Below are positions 1 to 6,492 of a stretch of DNA of 9,448 bases, one piece after another. The DNA comes from an uncultured Collinsella sp. (GTDB lineage Bacteria; Actinomycetota; Coriobacteriia; Coriobacteriales; Coriobacteriaceae). The stretch is from assembly GCA_902475865.1 (NCBI GenBank), contig CABSBK010000025.1:1-9448 (forward strand), written 5' to 3'. Under the pieces are notes generated by a model that ran no database searches, had not been told where the DNA came from, and worked only from the letters and a program-made list of their open reading frames with translations. Each line of letters starts with the position of its first letter. The stretch's first letter is position 1. The position numbers and the translations under genes were made by a program.

Positions 1-210
1 GTCATCGAGCAGCCTTCTCATGGCCGTAGCAATCTCAGCGCGGGGAACCTTATAGACGTCGCGCAGCGTGACCACGACGCGCGTGATGATTTCGGGGTAG
101 ACGCGAGCGGTGCGCGTGGCGATGACCTTGGCGGCGCGCGGCGACAGGACCTCGTCGTCGTCGAGCAGATAGCGCAGGATGACGGTCTCGTCGATGATGG
201 TGCTACTCAT
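1..210 (-). CDS. PIN-domain toxin (VapC-like), C-terminus cut by window edge
   Basis: Reading the minus strand from ATG at 210-208 gives 70 codons with no stop before the window edge, so the C-terminal half is missing. The N-terminus has the PIN-domain look: IIDETVILRYLLDDDEVLS, then a helix, VYPEIITRVVVTL, and DVYKVPRAEIATAMRRLL. PIN proteins are metal-dependent ribonucleases, usually toxins of type II modules, that use a cluster of acidic residues. The first acidic residue (Asp7) is present. The usual D-T-N is D-E-T, and the position that is usually Glu in the second motif (aEvv) is Arg44. The start overlaps the stop of the upstream antitoxin gene by 8 bases (ATGAGTAG), the coupling typical of toxin-antitoxin pairs. 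The fold assignment is fairly firm. Whether the protein is catalytically active is uncertain, because the later acidic residues are outside the window. Confidence 0.72.
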   Translation of the reverse strand, partial: MSSTIIDETVILRYLLDDDEVLSPRAAKVIATRTARVYPEIITRVVVTLRDVYKVPRAEIATAMRRLLDD

Positions 211-526
211 GGATATCTACTTCCTCGGGACCCAAAATCGAATCGTCGCTTTCCGTGGCAAGGTACTCAATCCAGGCATTGCGCTCCTCGGAGCGGCGAT
301 TGGGATCTCCATATGCTTTGAGCGATCCATAGGCGGCGGTGCCGTCCTTTGAGCGCACGGCGACCGGCTGAAAGGGAAGCTTGCGCATGAGAATGCTCTG
401 CGCGACAAAAAGACGAACGGCCTCGGCAAGCGATGTGCCCATGGCGTCGTAGAGGCGCTCGGCATGCTGCTTGTCTTCCTCGCGAATGCGCACCTGCAGG
501 ATGGCTCGTTTTTGAGTCGATGTCAT
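203..526 (-). CDS. RelB/DinJ-family antitoxin
   Basis: This 107-residue protein is predicted to neutralise the PIN toxin encoded just downstream and to repress its own promoter. The N-terminal half looks like a ribbon-helix-helix DNA-binding unit: a short strand (ILQVRI, about residues 9-14), a helix with EEDKQHAERLYDAMG, then TSLAEAVRLFVAQS ending in RKLPFQP, the usual RelB/DinJ sequence order. The acidic C-terminal tail (EEVDIHE) and linker would be the toxin-wrapping part. I chose ATG 526-524 over GTG 529-527 because the ribosome site AAGGGAGG (540-533) lies 6 bases from the ATG but only 3 from the GTG. Its TAG stop overlaps the toxin start by 8 bases. RelB/DinJ antitoxins are better known with RelE/YafQ toxins, so pairing with a PIN protein is slightly unusual, though antitoxin shuffling is common. 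Confidence 0.8.
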   Translation of the reverse strand: MTSTQKRAILQVRIREEDKQHAERLYDAMGTSLAEAVRLFVAQSILMRKLPFQPVAVRSKDGTAAYGSLKAYGDPNRRSEERNAWIEYLATESDDSILGPEEVDIHE

Positions 527-563
527 CACTGGCCTCCCTTAATGAGCGTGCAATATGAATAGT

Positions 564-592
564 CAAATACAGCATCTGCTAATAAAAGCCAA
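564..592 (-). promoter_or_regulatory. Candidate promoter of the antitoxin-toxin operon
   Basis: On the minus strand, TTGGCT (592-587) and TATTTG (569-564) are separated by exactly 17 bases. They lie about 38 bases upstream of the antitoxin start, in an AT-rich stretch. The -35 box is a fair match to TTGACA and the -10 box a poor match to TATAAT. This is only a candidate, chosen on spacing and position. Confidence 0.25.
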
Positions 593-751
593 TTTTATAA
601 CAACCACTTTATTGCACTAGAGTAATTGAGTCTGAACAATAATACAAACGTACTACATCCTTCAGAAGCGAGCGTGAAATCTTTCGTGGATGTACGCATG
701 TAATACACTCACCTTTATAGCTTCTAGAGAATAATTCCAACCTGCCAAAAC

Positions 752-777
752 CCCTGCAATACACCCGTATTGCAGGG
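752..777. repeat. Perfect 11-bp inverted repeat, 4-base loop
   Basis: CCCTGCAATAC at 752-762 and its exact reverse complement GTATTGCAGGG at 767-777 flank the loop ACCC. Read leftward, the stem is followed by GTTTTGG, a weak T run, so it could be a minus-strand terminator, but there is no minus-strand gene immediately to its right for it to serve. Its position about 180 bases upstream of the first operon gene and near the candidate -10 boxes fits an operator for a dimeric regulator equally well. Confidence 0.5.
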
Positions 778-840
778 CCTATGCTCAAGTTTGCCACCTG
801 CAACTGCGTATATTTAGCCTGTATATCGTTGGAGGAACTC

Positions 841-946
841 TATCGAAGTGCCTGTTTCGCCGCATGCACTCGATACGCCGATGTCGGACCACGGGCGGTC
901 CGGGGCAACGTCGACAGGGTCTCTCCGGCATGGGATTCAGGAGGGA
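841..946 (+). promoter_or_regulatory. Structured 5' leader with SD-sequestering hairpin
   Basis: Three successive stem-loops can be drawn by eye. The first pairs 841-851 with 866-875 (10 base pairs with one bulged A). The second pairs CGGACC (885-890) with GGTCCG (897-902). The third pairs TCTCTCC (920-926) with GGAGGGA (940-946), 7 pairs including one G-U. The last partner is the ribosome site of the first operon gene, so this fold would block translation initiation. The arrangement resembles a translational riboswitch or protein-binding leader, but I cannot match it to a known class. Confidence 0.35.
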
Positions 947-955
947 GTGAACAAC

Positions 956-1474
956 ATGGGCAATAAACGAGTCGTGGCTGATTCTTCACGCTGCATTGGG
1001 TGCCAAACCTGTATGGCGGCGTGCATCGAAGCACACGATATTCCCGGCAACATCGCCGCACCTCGCTTGCGCGTAACGCGCACCTACGAGATTTCCGCGC
1101 CGGTGGCATGTCACCACTGCGAGGATGCCCCGTGCGCCAAGGCCTGCCCCACGGGCGCCTTGTTCTTTGATCCAAAGAACCATCGCATCGGCGTCAACGA
1201 GGACAACTGCATCGGCTGCAAGAGCTGCGTCATGGCCTGCCCCTTTGGCGCCGTGAGCGTGGCGACCACGCAGGTCCCCGTCTTGATGGGCGACGTGCGC
1301 GTGGGTTCGCAGACTAAGAGCTTCGTGCTCAAGTGCGACCTGTGCGTGGACCGTCCCGGCGGTCCGGCGTGTGCCGAGGCTTGTCCGACCAAGGGCCTCA
1401 CCCTGGTAGACGAGGAGCGCCTGGCGGAGCTGACTGCCGAGCGTGCCCGCGCCACCATCGAAAACGAGGCGTAG
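956..1474 (+). CDS. hydN: HydN-like four-[4Fe-4S] electron-transfer protein
   Basis: This 172-residue cytoplasmic ferredoxin subunit is predicted to take electrons from the formate dehydrogenase encoded next door. Sixteen Cys form four cluster motifs: C13-I-G-C-x2-C-x3-C23, C52-x2-C-x4-C-x3-C64-P, C85-I-G-C-x2-C-x3-C95-P and C127-x2-C-x8-C-x3-C143-P. This is the layout of the HycB/HyfA/HydN family. Its length (E. coli HydN is 175 residues) and its C-terminal pattern (VDEERLAELTAERARAT) resemble HydN more than HycB or HyfA. The ATG at 956 follows AGGAGGGA (939-946) by 9 bases and begins where family similarity begins. A GTG at 848 in the same frame would add 36 residues with no family character, so I rejected it. 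The gene lies 76 bases upstream of fdhF, probably on the same transcript, and its ribosome site may be masked by leader structure. Confidence 0.88.
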   Translation: MGNKRVVADSSRCIGCQTCMAACIEAHDIPGNIAAPRLRVTRTYEISAPVACHHCEDAPCAKACPTGALFFDPKNHRIGVNEDNCIGCKSCVMACPFGAVSVATTQVPVLMGDVRVGSQTKSFVLKCDLCVDRPGGPACAEACPTKGLTLVDEERLAELTAERARATIENEA

Positions 1475-1511
1475 GCGGGCGGCCATACAAGCCCAACGAT
1501 TGTCAAATACG

Positions 1512-1527
1512 TACCGATTAATCGGTA
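1512..1527. promoter_or_regulatory. Perfect 16-bp palindrome upstream of fdhF
   Basis: TACCGATTAATCGGTA reads identically on both strands. It sits in the 76-base gap between hydN and fdhF, 23 bases before the fdhF ATG. As DNA it looks like an operator for a dimeric regulator; as RNA it could form a 6-bp hairpin with a TTAA loop just upstream of the fdhF ribosome site (AAGGAGGG, 1539-1546). A TTGTCA at 1500-1505 precedes it, but no -10 box is found at suitable spacing. Confidence 0.45.
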
Positions 1528-1550
1528 GCAGAGAAAGGAAGGAGGGTGTC

Positions 1551-3773
1551 ATGGAGAAGCATAAAGTGATCTGCCCGTACTGCGGCGCCGGTTGCCAGTT
1601 TAACCTCTTGGTCCAAAACGGCCAGGTCGTGGGTACCGAACCGCTCAACGGCATCACCAATCAGGGCGAGCTGTGCCTTAAGGGCATGAGCGGCTACGAC
1701 TTCATCAACGACACCAAGATCTTGACTCCTCGCGTACTGCACCCGATGATCCGCCGCACCAAGGGCGCGGATCTTGAGCGCGTAAGCTGGGACGAGGCAC
1801 TGGATTTCACCGCATCTAAGATGCAGGCCATAATTGACGAATATGGTCCTAACGCTGTCATGACCACCGGCTCTTCGCGAGGCGGCGGCAATGAGGCGAA
1901 CTACGTCATGCAGAAGTTTACGCGTGCGTGCATCGGCACCCACAGCGTGGACAACTGCGCCCGTACTTGACACGGCCCTACTGTCCTCGGTCTGATGGAC
2001 ACGGTTGGTTCAGGTTGCATGTCATGCTCCATCCCCGGTATGGAGGATGCGGGCTGCATTTTCCTCTTCGGCTATAACCCTGCCGATTCGCACCCCATCG
2101 TCGCAAGGCGTATCGTGCGAGCCAAAGAAAAGGGTTGCAAGATCATCGTCGCCGATCCGCGCCATATCGAAACCGCGCGTATCGCCGATCTCTACCTTCC
2201 GATCAAGAACGGTTGCAATGTCGCGTTCCTCAACGCCTTTGCCAACTGCTTGGTCAACGATGGCCTCTACGACAAGGAATTCGTCGCCGAGCATACGAAC
2301 GGCTTTGACGAGTGGTGGGAGACCATCAAGAACTACACTCCCGAATCCGTACAGGACATCACGGGTGTCGAGCCCGCGTTGATCCACCAAGCTGCCGAGA
2401 TGTACGCCACGGCGAAGCCCTCTGCCATCATTGGCTGGGGTATGGGCGTATGCCAGCAGAAGCAGAACCTGAAGACGGTGCACACCATCGCCTCCATCGC
2501 CTGCGTTGCCGGCCAGATCGGCAAACCCAATTCCGGCCTCGCGCCCGTGCGTGGTCAGAACAACGTCCAGGGCTCCTGCGATATGGGCATGCTGCCCAAC
2601 CTGTACCCTGGCTACCAGAAGGTCACCGACCCGGCTGTGCGTGCCAAGTTTGCCCAGGCTTGGGGCGTGCCCGAGGAAAAGCTCCCGCTCGAGGAGGGCT
2701 ACAAGCTCACCGACCTGGGCCACCTGGTCGACGAGGGTAAGGTGCACTGCTTCTACAACTACGGCGAGGACCCGGTGCAGACCGAGCCCGATTCGGCCGG
2801 CATGCGCAAGACGCTCTCCGAGCTGGATCTGTTTATTTGCCAGGACATCTTTATGACGCAGACGACCATGCTCGCCGACGTCATCCTGCCTGCCACCTCT
2901 TGGGGCGAGCACGAGGGTGTCTTTACCGCATCCGACCGTAGCTTCCAGCACTTTGACGCGGCTGTTCCGCCCAAGGGCGAGTGCCGTCACGACTGGGAGA
3001 TCTTCGCGGACCTGTCTACGCGTATGGGTTACCCCATGCACTACGACAACACCGAGCAGATCTGGAACGAGTGCATCAGCCTGTGCCCCAACTTTGTGGG
3101 CGCAACCTACGAGAAGATGGCTCCCGAGGGCGGTTACGCCCAGTGGCCCGTCAAGAGCACCGATGTGAACGACCACGGCACGGCCGACATGTTCGCTGGT
3201 GGTAAGTTCACCACCAAGGACGGCCGCGCCAACCTGATGGCGCACGACTGGGAGGCGCCCTCCGAGCTTCCCGATGATGAGTACCCGCTCATCCTGTGCA
3301 CCGTCCGCGAGGTCGGCCACTACAGCTGCCGCTCGATGACCGGCAACTGCAAGACGCTGGCACTGCTTGCCGACGAGCCCGGCTTTGTTCGCATGAATCC
3401 CGCGGACGCCCAGGCGCGCGGCATCAAGAACGGCGACATCGTCTCGATCCACAGCCGCCGCGGCCAGGTATACAGCCGCGCCGACATAAGCGACCGCATC
3501 AACAAGGGCACGGTCTACATGACCTACCAGTGGTGGATCGGCAAGTGCAACGAGCTGACCATGCACAAGGTCGACCCGGTCTCGCATACGCCCGAGGACA
3601 AGTTCTCCGCCTGCCAGGTCGACGCTATCGCCGACCAGGTCTGGGCCGAGGGCGAGGTGGAGCGTCAGTACACCGAGCTCAAGCAGGCTCTGGTTGACGC
3701 CGCCGCTCCCCAGGACGTTGAGCCCGGCGCCGCCAAGTTCGACGACGAGACGCACGTGAATCAAATCGTGTAG
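1551..3773 (+). CDS. fdhF: Selenocysteine formate dehydrogenase H (FdhF), UGA read as Sec140
   Basis: This is the catalytic subunit that oxidises formate to CO2 at a molybdenum (or tungsten) bis-MGD centre; it has no export signal and should be cytoplasmic. The frame is 741 codons including an internal TGA (1968-1970) and the final TAG, giving 740 residues against 715 in E. coli. The [4Fe-4S] ligands C8, C11, C15 and C42 and the electron-relay Lys44 fall at the E. coli positions. The Sec motif is C-A-R-T-U140-H141-G-P, again at E. coli numbering. Later family motifs include GYNPADSHPIVARR, PVRGQNNVQGSCDMG and, near the C-terminus, the MopB-type dinucleotide-binding domain (about 560-690). Start ATG 1551 has AAGGAGGG at 1539-1546. 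Immediately after the active site there is an extra C156-x2-C159 pair, and C169, absent from E. coli FdhF. A standard caller would split or truncate this gene at the TGA. Confidence 0.95.
1968..1970 (+). other. In-frame UGA selenocysteine codon
   Basis: TGA lies exactly at the FdhF active-site position (residue 140), flanked by C-A-R-T before and H-G-P-T after. The reading frame continues without interruption to 3773 with full family similarity on both sides. Together with the SECIS hairpin that follows, this is recoding and not a nonsense mutation. Confidence 0.95.
1968..2012 (+). promoter_or_regulatory. Bacterial SECIS element of fdhF
   Basis: The bacterial SECIS is a hairpin inside the coding mRNA just 3' of the UGA that binds SelB-Sec-tRNA. 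Here GUCC (1983-1986) pairs with GGAC (1997-2000), and the apical part presents GGUCU (1989-1993), the same loop motif as in E. coli fdhF. The loop GU falls 20-21 bases after the UGA, the same distance as I recall for E. coli. Weaker pairs (U1982-A2001 and others with bulges) extend the lower stem towards the UGA. Confidence 0.88.
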
Positions 3774-3794
3774 TCCCGTTCTCGTTGGCTTTTT

Positions 3795-3838
3795 GGGCCG
3801 GGCGTCCCGTACGTTCGGGAGCCCGGCCCGTTATTTTG
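3795..3838 (+). terminator. Strong terminator-like hairpin between fdhF and hyfA
   Basis: GGGCCGGGC (3795-3803) pairs with GCCCGGCCC (3821-3829), and TCCCG (3805-3809) with CGGGA (3816-3820). This makes a 14-bp stem with one bulged G and a 6-base loop (TACGTT). It is followed by GTTATTTT, an imperfect T tract. It starts 22 bases after the fdhF stop and ends before the hyfA ribosome site. It could be a partial terminator or an mRNA-stabilising or processing hairpin that sets the ratio of dehydrogenase to hydrogenase transcripts. Confidence 0.65.
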
Positions 3839-3851
3839 AAAGGAAGTGGGG

Positions 3852-4469
3852 ATGAACCGCTTCATCGACATCAACCCGGAGAGGTGCATCGGCTGCGGAA
3901 CATGCCAGTCCGCCTGTGCCGACGCCCACCGGATGCAGGGCCTTCAGGATACGCCGCGCCTGGCGCTCGTGAAGACCGGCGGTATTTCGGCCGCCCTTGC
4001 CTGCCACCATTGCGAGGGTGCCCCCTGCGCCGAGGTTTGCCCGGTGAATGCCATCGAGCACGATGGCGATCGCATCCACGTCAAGGAGCAGGAGTGCATC
4101 GGGTGCAGGCTGTGCGCCATTGCGTGCCCCTTCGGAGCCATCCATCCCGATGGCACGTCTATCGCCGGTGTCGCAGGCATGTGCGACCCGACGCCTTCGT
4201 ATCCTAAGTCCCTGAGCAGCCTGCTTACGTGGGCTCCCGGCCAGTACACCTGTGCTGTCAAGTGCGACCTGTGCGCCTTCGATCCGGACGGCCCGCATTG
4301 TGTGGCGGCGTGCCCCACCAAGGCGCTGACCGTCATGGGCGGCGCGGCCGATCGCGAGCTCGACGAGGCCAAGCGCCTGCGCTCGATCGAAAACGGTCCC
4401 GTCGTCGACGTTACCGCTGTGGCCCAGGGCCTCTCCGAGAAAGCAGAAGGGAGCGTAAACAATGGATAG
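3852..4469 (+). CDS. hyfA: Hydrogenase-4 component A, four-[4Fe-4S] ferredoxin subunit
   Basis: HyfA is the ferredoxin-like subunit thought to link the formate dehydrogenase to the membrane hydrogenase. The product is 205 residues, the same length as E. coli HyfA, and shares its N-terminal pattern (MNRF, CIGC, a QGLQ-x2-PRLALVKT stretch) and the longer spacer before the last cluster that separates HyfA/HycB from HydN. The cluster Cys sets begin at C12, C51, C82 and C138, each with four Cys. C111 and C134 lie outside them. ATG 3852 has AAAGGAAG at 3839-3846 at suitable spacing; an in-frame GTG at 3846 overlaps that site and is unlikely. The stop overlaps the hyfB start by 8 bases (ATGGATAG), so translation of hyfB is probably coupled. 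A strong hairpin lies just upstream, suggesting hyfA begins the hydrogenase sub-operon. Confidence 0.92.
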   Translation: MNRFIDINPERCIGCGTCQSACADAHRMQGLQDTPRLALVKTGGISAALACHHCEGAPCAEVCPVNAIEHDGDRIHVKEQECIGCRLCAIACPFGAIHPDGTSIAGVAGMCDPTPSYPKSLSSLLTWAPGQYTCAVKCDLCAFDPDGPHCVAACPTKALTVMGGAADRELDEAKRLRSIENGPVVDVTAVAQGLSEKAEGSVNNG

Positions 4470-6480
4470 CATGACGCTGTTTATCGCATCGCTTGCCGTC
4501 TCGTGCATCGGTGCGCTCGCCTCGGTTCTGCTGATCAAGGCCGATAACGCCGCCAAGACCGCCGGCTGCCTAATCGGCGCCGTCGCCGCGGTGCTTTCGT
4601 TTGTGGCCGGTATCCAGGCCGTGCTGGGCGATGTCACGTCGGTCGACACCATCGTGTTCTTCCCGTTTGCCCATTTCCAGCTGCTGCTCAATCAGCTGTC
4701 CGGCCTGTTCGTGGCGCTTATCTCGGTGCTCGCGTTTGCCGGTTCGATCTACGGTCTCAACTACTTTGATGAGTACCCGGGCAAAAAGGGCCGCGCCGGC
4801 TTCTTCTTTAACACCTTCGTGGCGTCCATGATGCTTGTCATCACCGCCGACAACGTGTTTTGGTTCCTGGTCGCCTTTGAGCTCATGTCGCTGACCTCGT
4901 ACTTCCTGGTCGTGATCGAGGAGAACGAGAACTCCATCCATGGCGGTTGGCTCTACTTTGTGATCGCGCACGTGGGCTTTGTGCTCATCATGGCGAGCTT
5001 CCTCACCATGACCAACTTCGCCGGCGGCTCGTTTGCCTTTGCGGATTTCCGCGCTACGCAGTTTAGCCCCGCGGTCGCATCCGTGTGCTTTGTGCTCGCC
5101 TTCTTTGGCTTTGGCGCCAAGGCCGGTATCATCCCGCTGCACGGCTGGCTGCCCAAGGCACATCCCGAGGCGCCGTCCAACGTGTCGGCCCTCATGTCCG
5201 GCGGCATGATCAAGATCGGTATCTTTGGCATCCTCAAGGTTGGTCTCGACCTGCTCTCCGCCTCGGGCGTTCAGGTCTGGTGGGGCCTTATGGTCATGGT
5301 CTTCGGTGCGATCTCGTCGGTTCTCGGCGTGGCCTTCGCCCTGCAGGAGCATGACATCAAGCGCCTGCTGGCCTATCACTCCGTCGAGAACATCGGCATC
5401 ATTCTGCTCGGTGTCGGCGCCTCCATGGCCGCCATGGCGCTCAACTCGGTCGGCGTCGCCGTCCTGGCTCTGATGGCCGCCCTCTACCACACGTTTAACC
5501 ACGCGATGTTTAAGGGCGAGCTGTTCTTGGGCGCCGGTGCGCTGCTGTACTCCACGGGTACGCGCAATATGGAGAAGATGGGCGGCCTGTTCCGTCGTAT
5601 GCCGGCAACGGCCATCTGCTTCCTTATTGGCGCGCTTGCCATCTCGGCCATCCCGCCCTTCAACGGCTTTGTGTCCGAGTGGTTTACCTACCAGTCGCTG
5701 TTTAACGCCGCCATGCAGGGCGACAAGGCCGTCATGATCGTGGCCGTGTTCGCTGCCGTCGCGCTTGCCATTACCGGCGCGCTGGCTGTCACGTGCTTCG
5801 TCAAGGCCTATGGCGTCTCCTTTGCCTCCACGCCCCGCTCCGAGGCCGCGGCCAATGCCAAGGAGGTTCCCGCCCCCATGGTGTTTGCGCAGGGCCTGCT
5901 CGCGGCCATCTGCGTCGTGCTGGGCATTGGCGCTCCCGTGATCGCGCCCGTGCTGGTCGATGTCGCCGCGTCCGTGTTGCATCCCTACGGTGGCGTGTTT
6001 GCCGCCGAGGGCATGGAGCTCATGAACCAGTACTCCGGCGCCGCCACCTCCACGCCCGCGATCGCCATTGCGCTCGTGGTGCTCGTCGGCCTTGCCTGCG
6101 GTTATCGCAAGCTCAAGACCGTCGGCAAGGTGCAGAAGTCCCAGCCGTGGGCATGCGGTTATGCTCCCAACGAGCATATGCCCGTCGTGGCCACGACCTT
6201 TGCCTCCGAGGTGTCCTGGTTTATGCAGCCGCTCTACACGCTGCGCGACCGTTGCACGGCCGTCTGCTGGTCCATCGCGCACTTCTTCCAGAAGCTCACT
6301 GGTGTGGCCGAGGCTGTGGAGCCCGTACCCGACAAGGTTCTCGTCGATGCCCCGCATAAGGGTGTCGAGAAGCTCGCCGACCTCGCGACTAAGCTCGAGG
6401 GCGGCAACTACAGCATCTATATCTGCTACATCGTCGCGGCACTCGTGGTGTTCCTCGTGCTCGCCGTGCAAATGGGTTAA
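4462..6480 (+). CDS. hyfB: Hydrogenase-4 component B, NuoL/M-like ion-translocating membrane subunit
   Basis: HyfB is an antiporter-like integral membrane subunit of the hydrogenase arm, the same length (672) as E. coli HyfB. It has many hydrophobic helices. The proton-antiporter family core lies at about 125-420, with Glu140 (in FLVAFELMSLTSYF), Lys220 (in FGFGAKAGIIPLHGWLPKAH), Lys251 (in GGMIKIGIFG) and His343/His347/Lys351 (in YHTFNHAMFKGELF). Glu406 sits at the helix-12 site (FNGFVSEWF). These correspond to the charged residues that form the ion path in complex I. The roughly 100-residue tail after a hydrophilic stretch (QPWACGY) ends in one more membrane helix (about 650-670), as in other HyfB/HycC proteins. 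The ribosome site AAGGGAG lies inside hyfA. HycC is the paralogue in hydrogenase 3, but the presence of hyfD and hyfE downstream makes HyfB the better name. Confidence 0.93.
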   Translation: MDSMTLFIASLAVSCIGALASVLLIKADNAAKTAGCLIGAVAAVLSFVAGIQAVLGDVTSVDTIVFFPFAHFQLLLNQLSGLFVALISVLAFAGSIYGLNYFDEYPGKKGRAGFFFNTFVASMMLVITADNVFWFLVAFELMSLTSYFLVVIEENENSIHGGWLYFVIAHVGFVLIMASFLTMTNFAGGSFAFADFRATQFSPAVASVCFVLAFFGFGAKAGIIPLHGWLPKAHPEAPSNVSALMSGGMIKIGIFGILKVGLDLLSASGVQVWWGLMVMVFGAISSVLGVAFALQEHDIKRLLAYHSVENIGIILLGVGASMAAMALNSVGVAVLALMAALYHTFNHAMFKGELFLGAGALLYSTGTRNMEKMGGLFRRMPATAICFLIGALAISAIPPFNGFVSEWFTYQSLFNAAMQGDKAVMIVAVFAAVALAITGALAVTCFVKAYGVSFASTPRSEAAANAKEVPAPMVFAQGLLAAICVVLGIGAPVIAPVLVDVAASVLHPYGGVFAAEGMELMNQYSGAATSTPAIAIALVVLVGLACGYRKLKTVGKVQKSQPWACGYAPNEHMPVVATTFASEVSWFMQPLYTLRDRCTAVCWSIAHFFQKLTGVAEAVEPVPDKVLVDAPHKGVEKLADLATKLEGGNYSIYICYIVAALVVFLVLAVQMG

Positions 6481-6492
6481 GGAGGGGAGAGC

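Larger units (their letters stand above)
527..955. other. Divergent intergenic region without a supportable gene
   Basis: These 429 bases separate the leftward toxin-antitoxin genes from the rightward formate hydrogenlyase genes, so they must hold promoters for both directions. The left part (about 541-750) is markedly AT-rich compared with the genes; from about 830 it becomes GC-rich and structured. The short open frames here lack convincing protein character. I list separately the antitoxin promoter candidate, the inverted repeat at 752-777 and the leader at 841-946. A TATATT (809-814) or TATATC (822-827) could serve as a -10 box for the operon, but I see no good -35 partner at 16-18 bases and no clear sigma-54 -24/-12 pair. 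Confidence 0.6.

Noticed and set aside
609..803. 64-codon minus-strand frame in the divergent intergenic region
   Set aside because: No ribosome site, no recognisable domain, AT-rich intergenic composition, and it covers the 752-777 inverted repeat.
848..955. N-terminal extension of HydN from GTG 848, which has GGAGGA 11 bases upstream
   Set aside because: The 36 added residues are not a Tat or other signal and have no family similarity; ATG 956 has a stronger ribosome site and matches the family start.
841..955. Known riboswitch classes (THF, ZTP/pfl, cobalamin, SAM) in the leader
   Set aside because: Only short chance similarities, such as GGACCAC and GGGGCAAC; the conserved cores are not present by eye.
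781..966. 61-codon frame from ATG 781 in the operon leader
   Set aside because: No ribosome site, no protein character, and it runs into hydN in another frame; the region is better explained as structured leader.
527..1550. Sigma-54 (-24/-12) promoter as used for fdhF and hyf in E. coli
   Set aside because: No convincing TGGCAC-N5-TTGC match seen on the + strand in the intergenic stretches, and the likely host group does not usually carry sigma-54.
1968..1970. TGA as a nonsense mutation making fdhF a pseudogene
   Set aside because: Its position at the Sec site, the C-A-R-T-U-H-G-P context, the following GGUCU-loop hairpin and the intact downstream frame all support selenocysteine recoding.
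2022..3764. 580-codon open frame on the minus strand opposite fdhF
   Set aside because: Shadow of the biased fdhF frame; the sense strand encodes a complete, recognisable FdhF.
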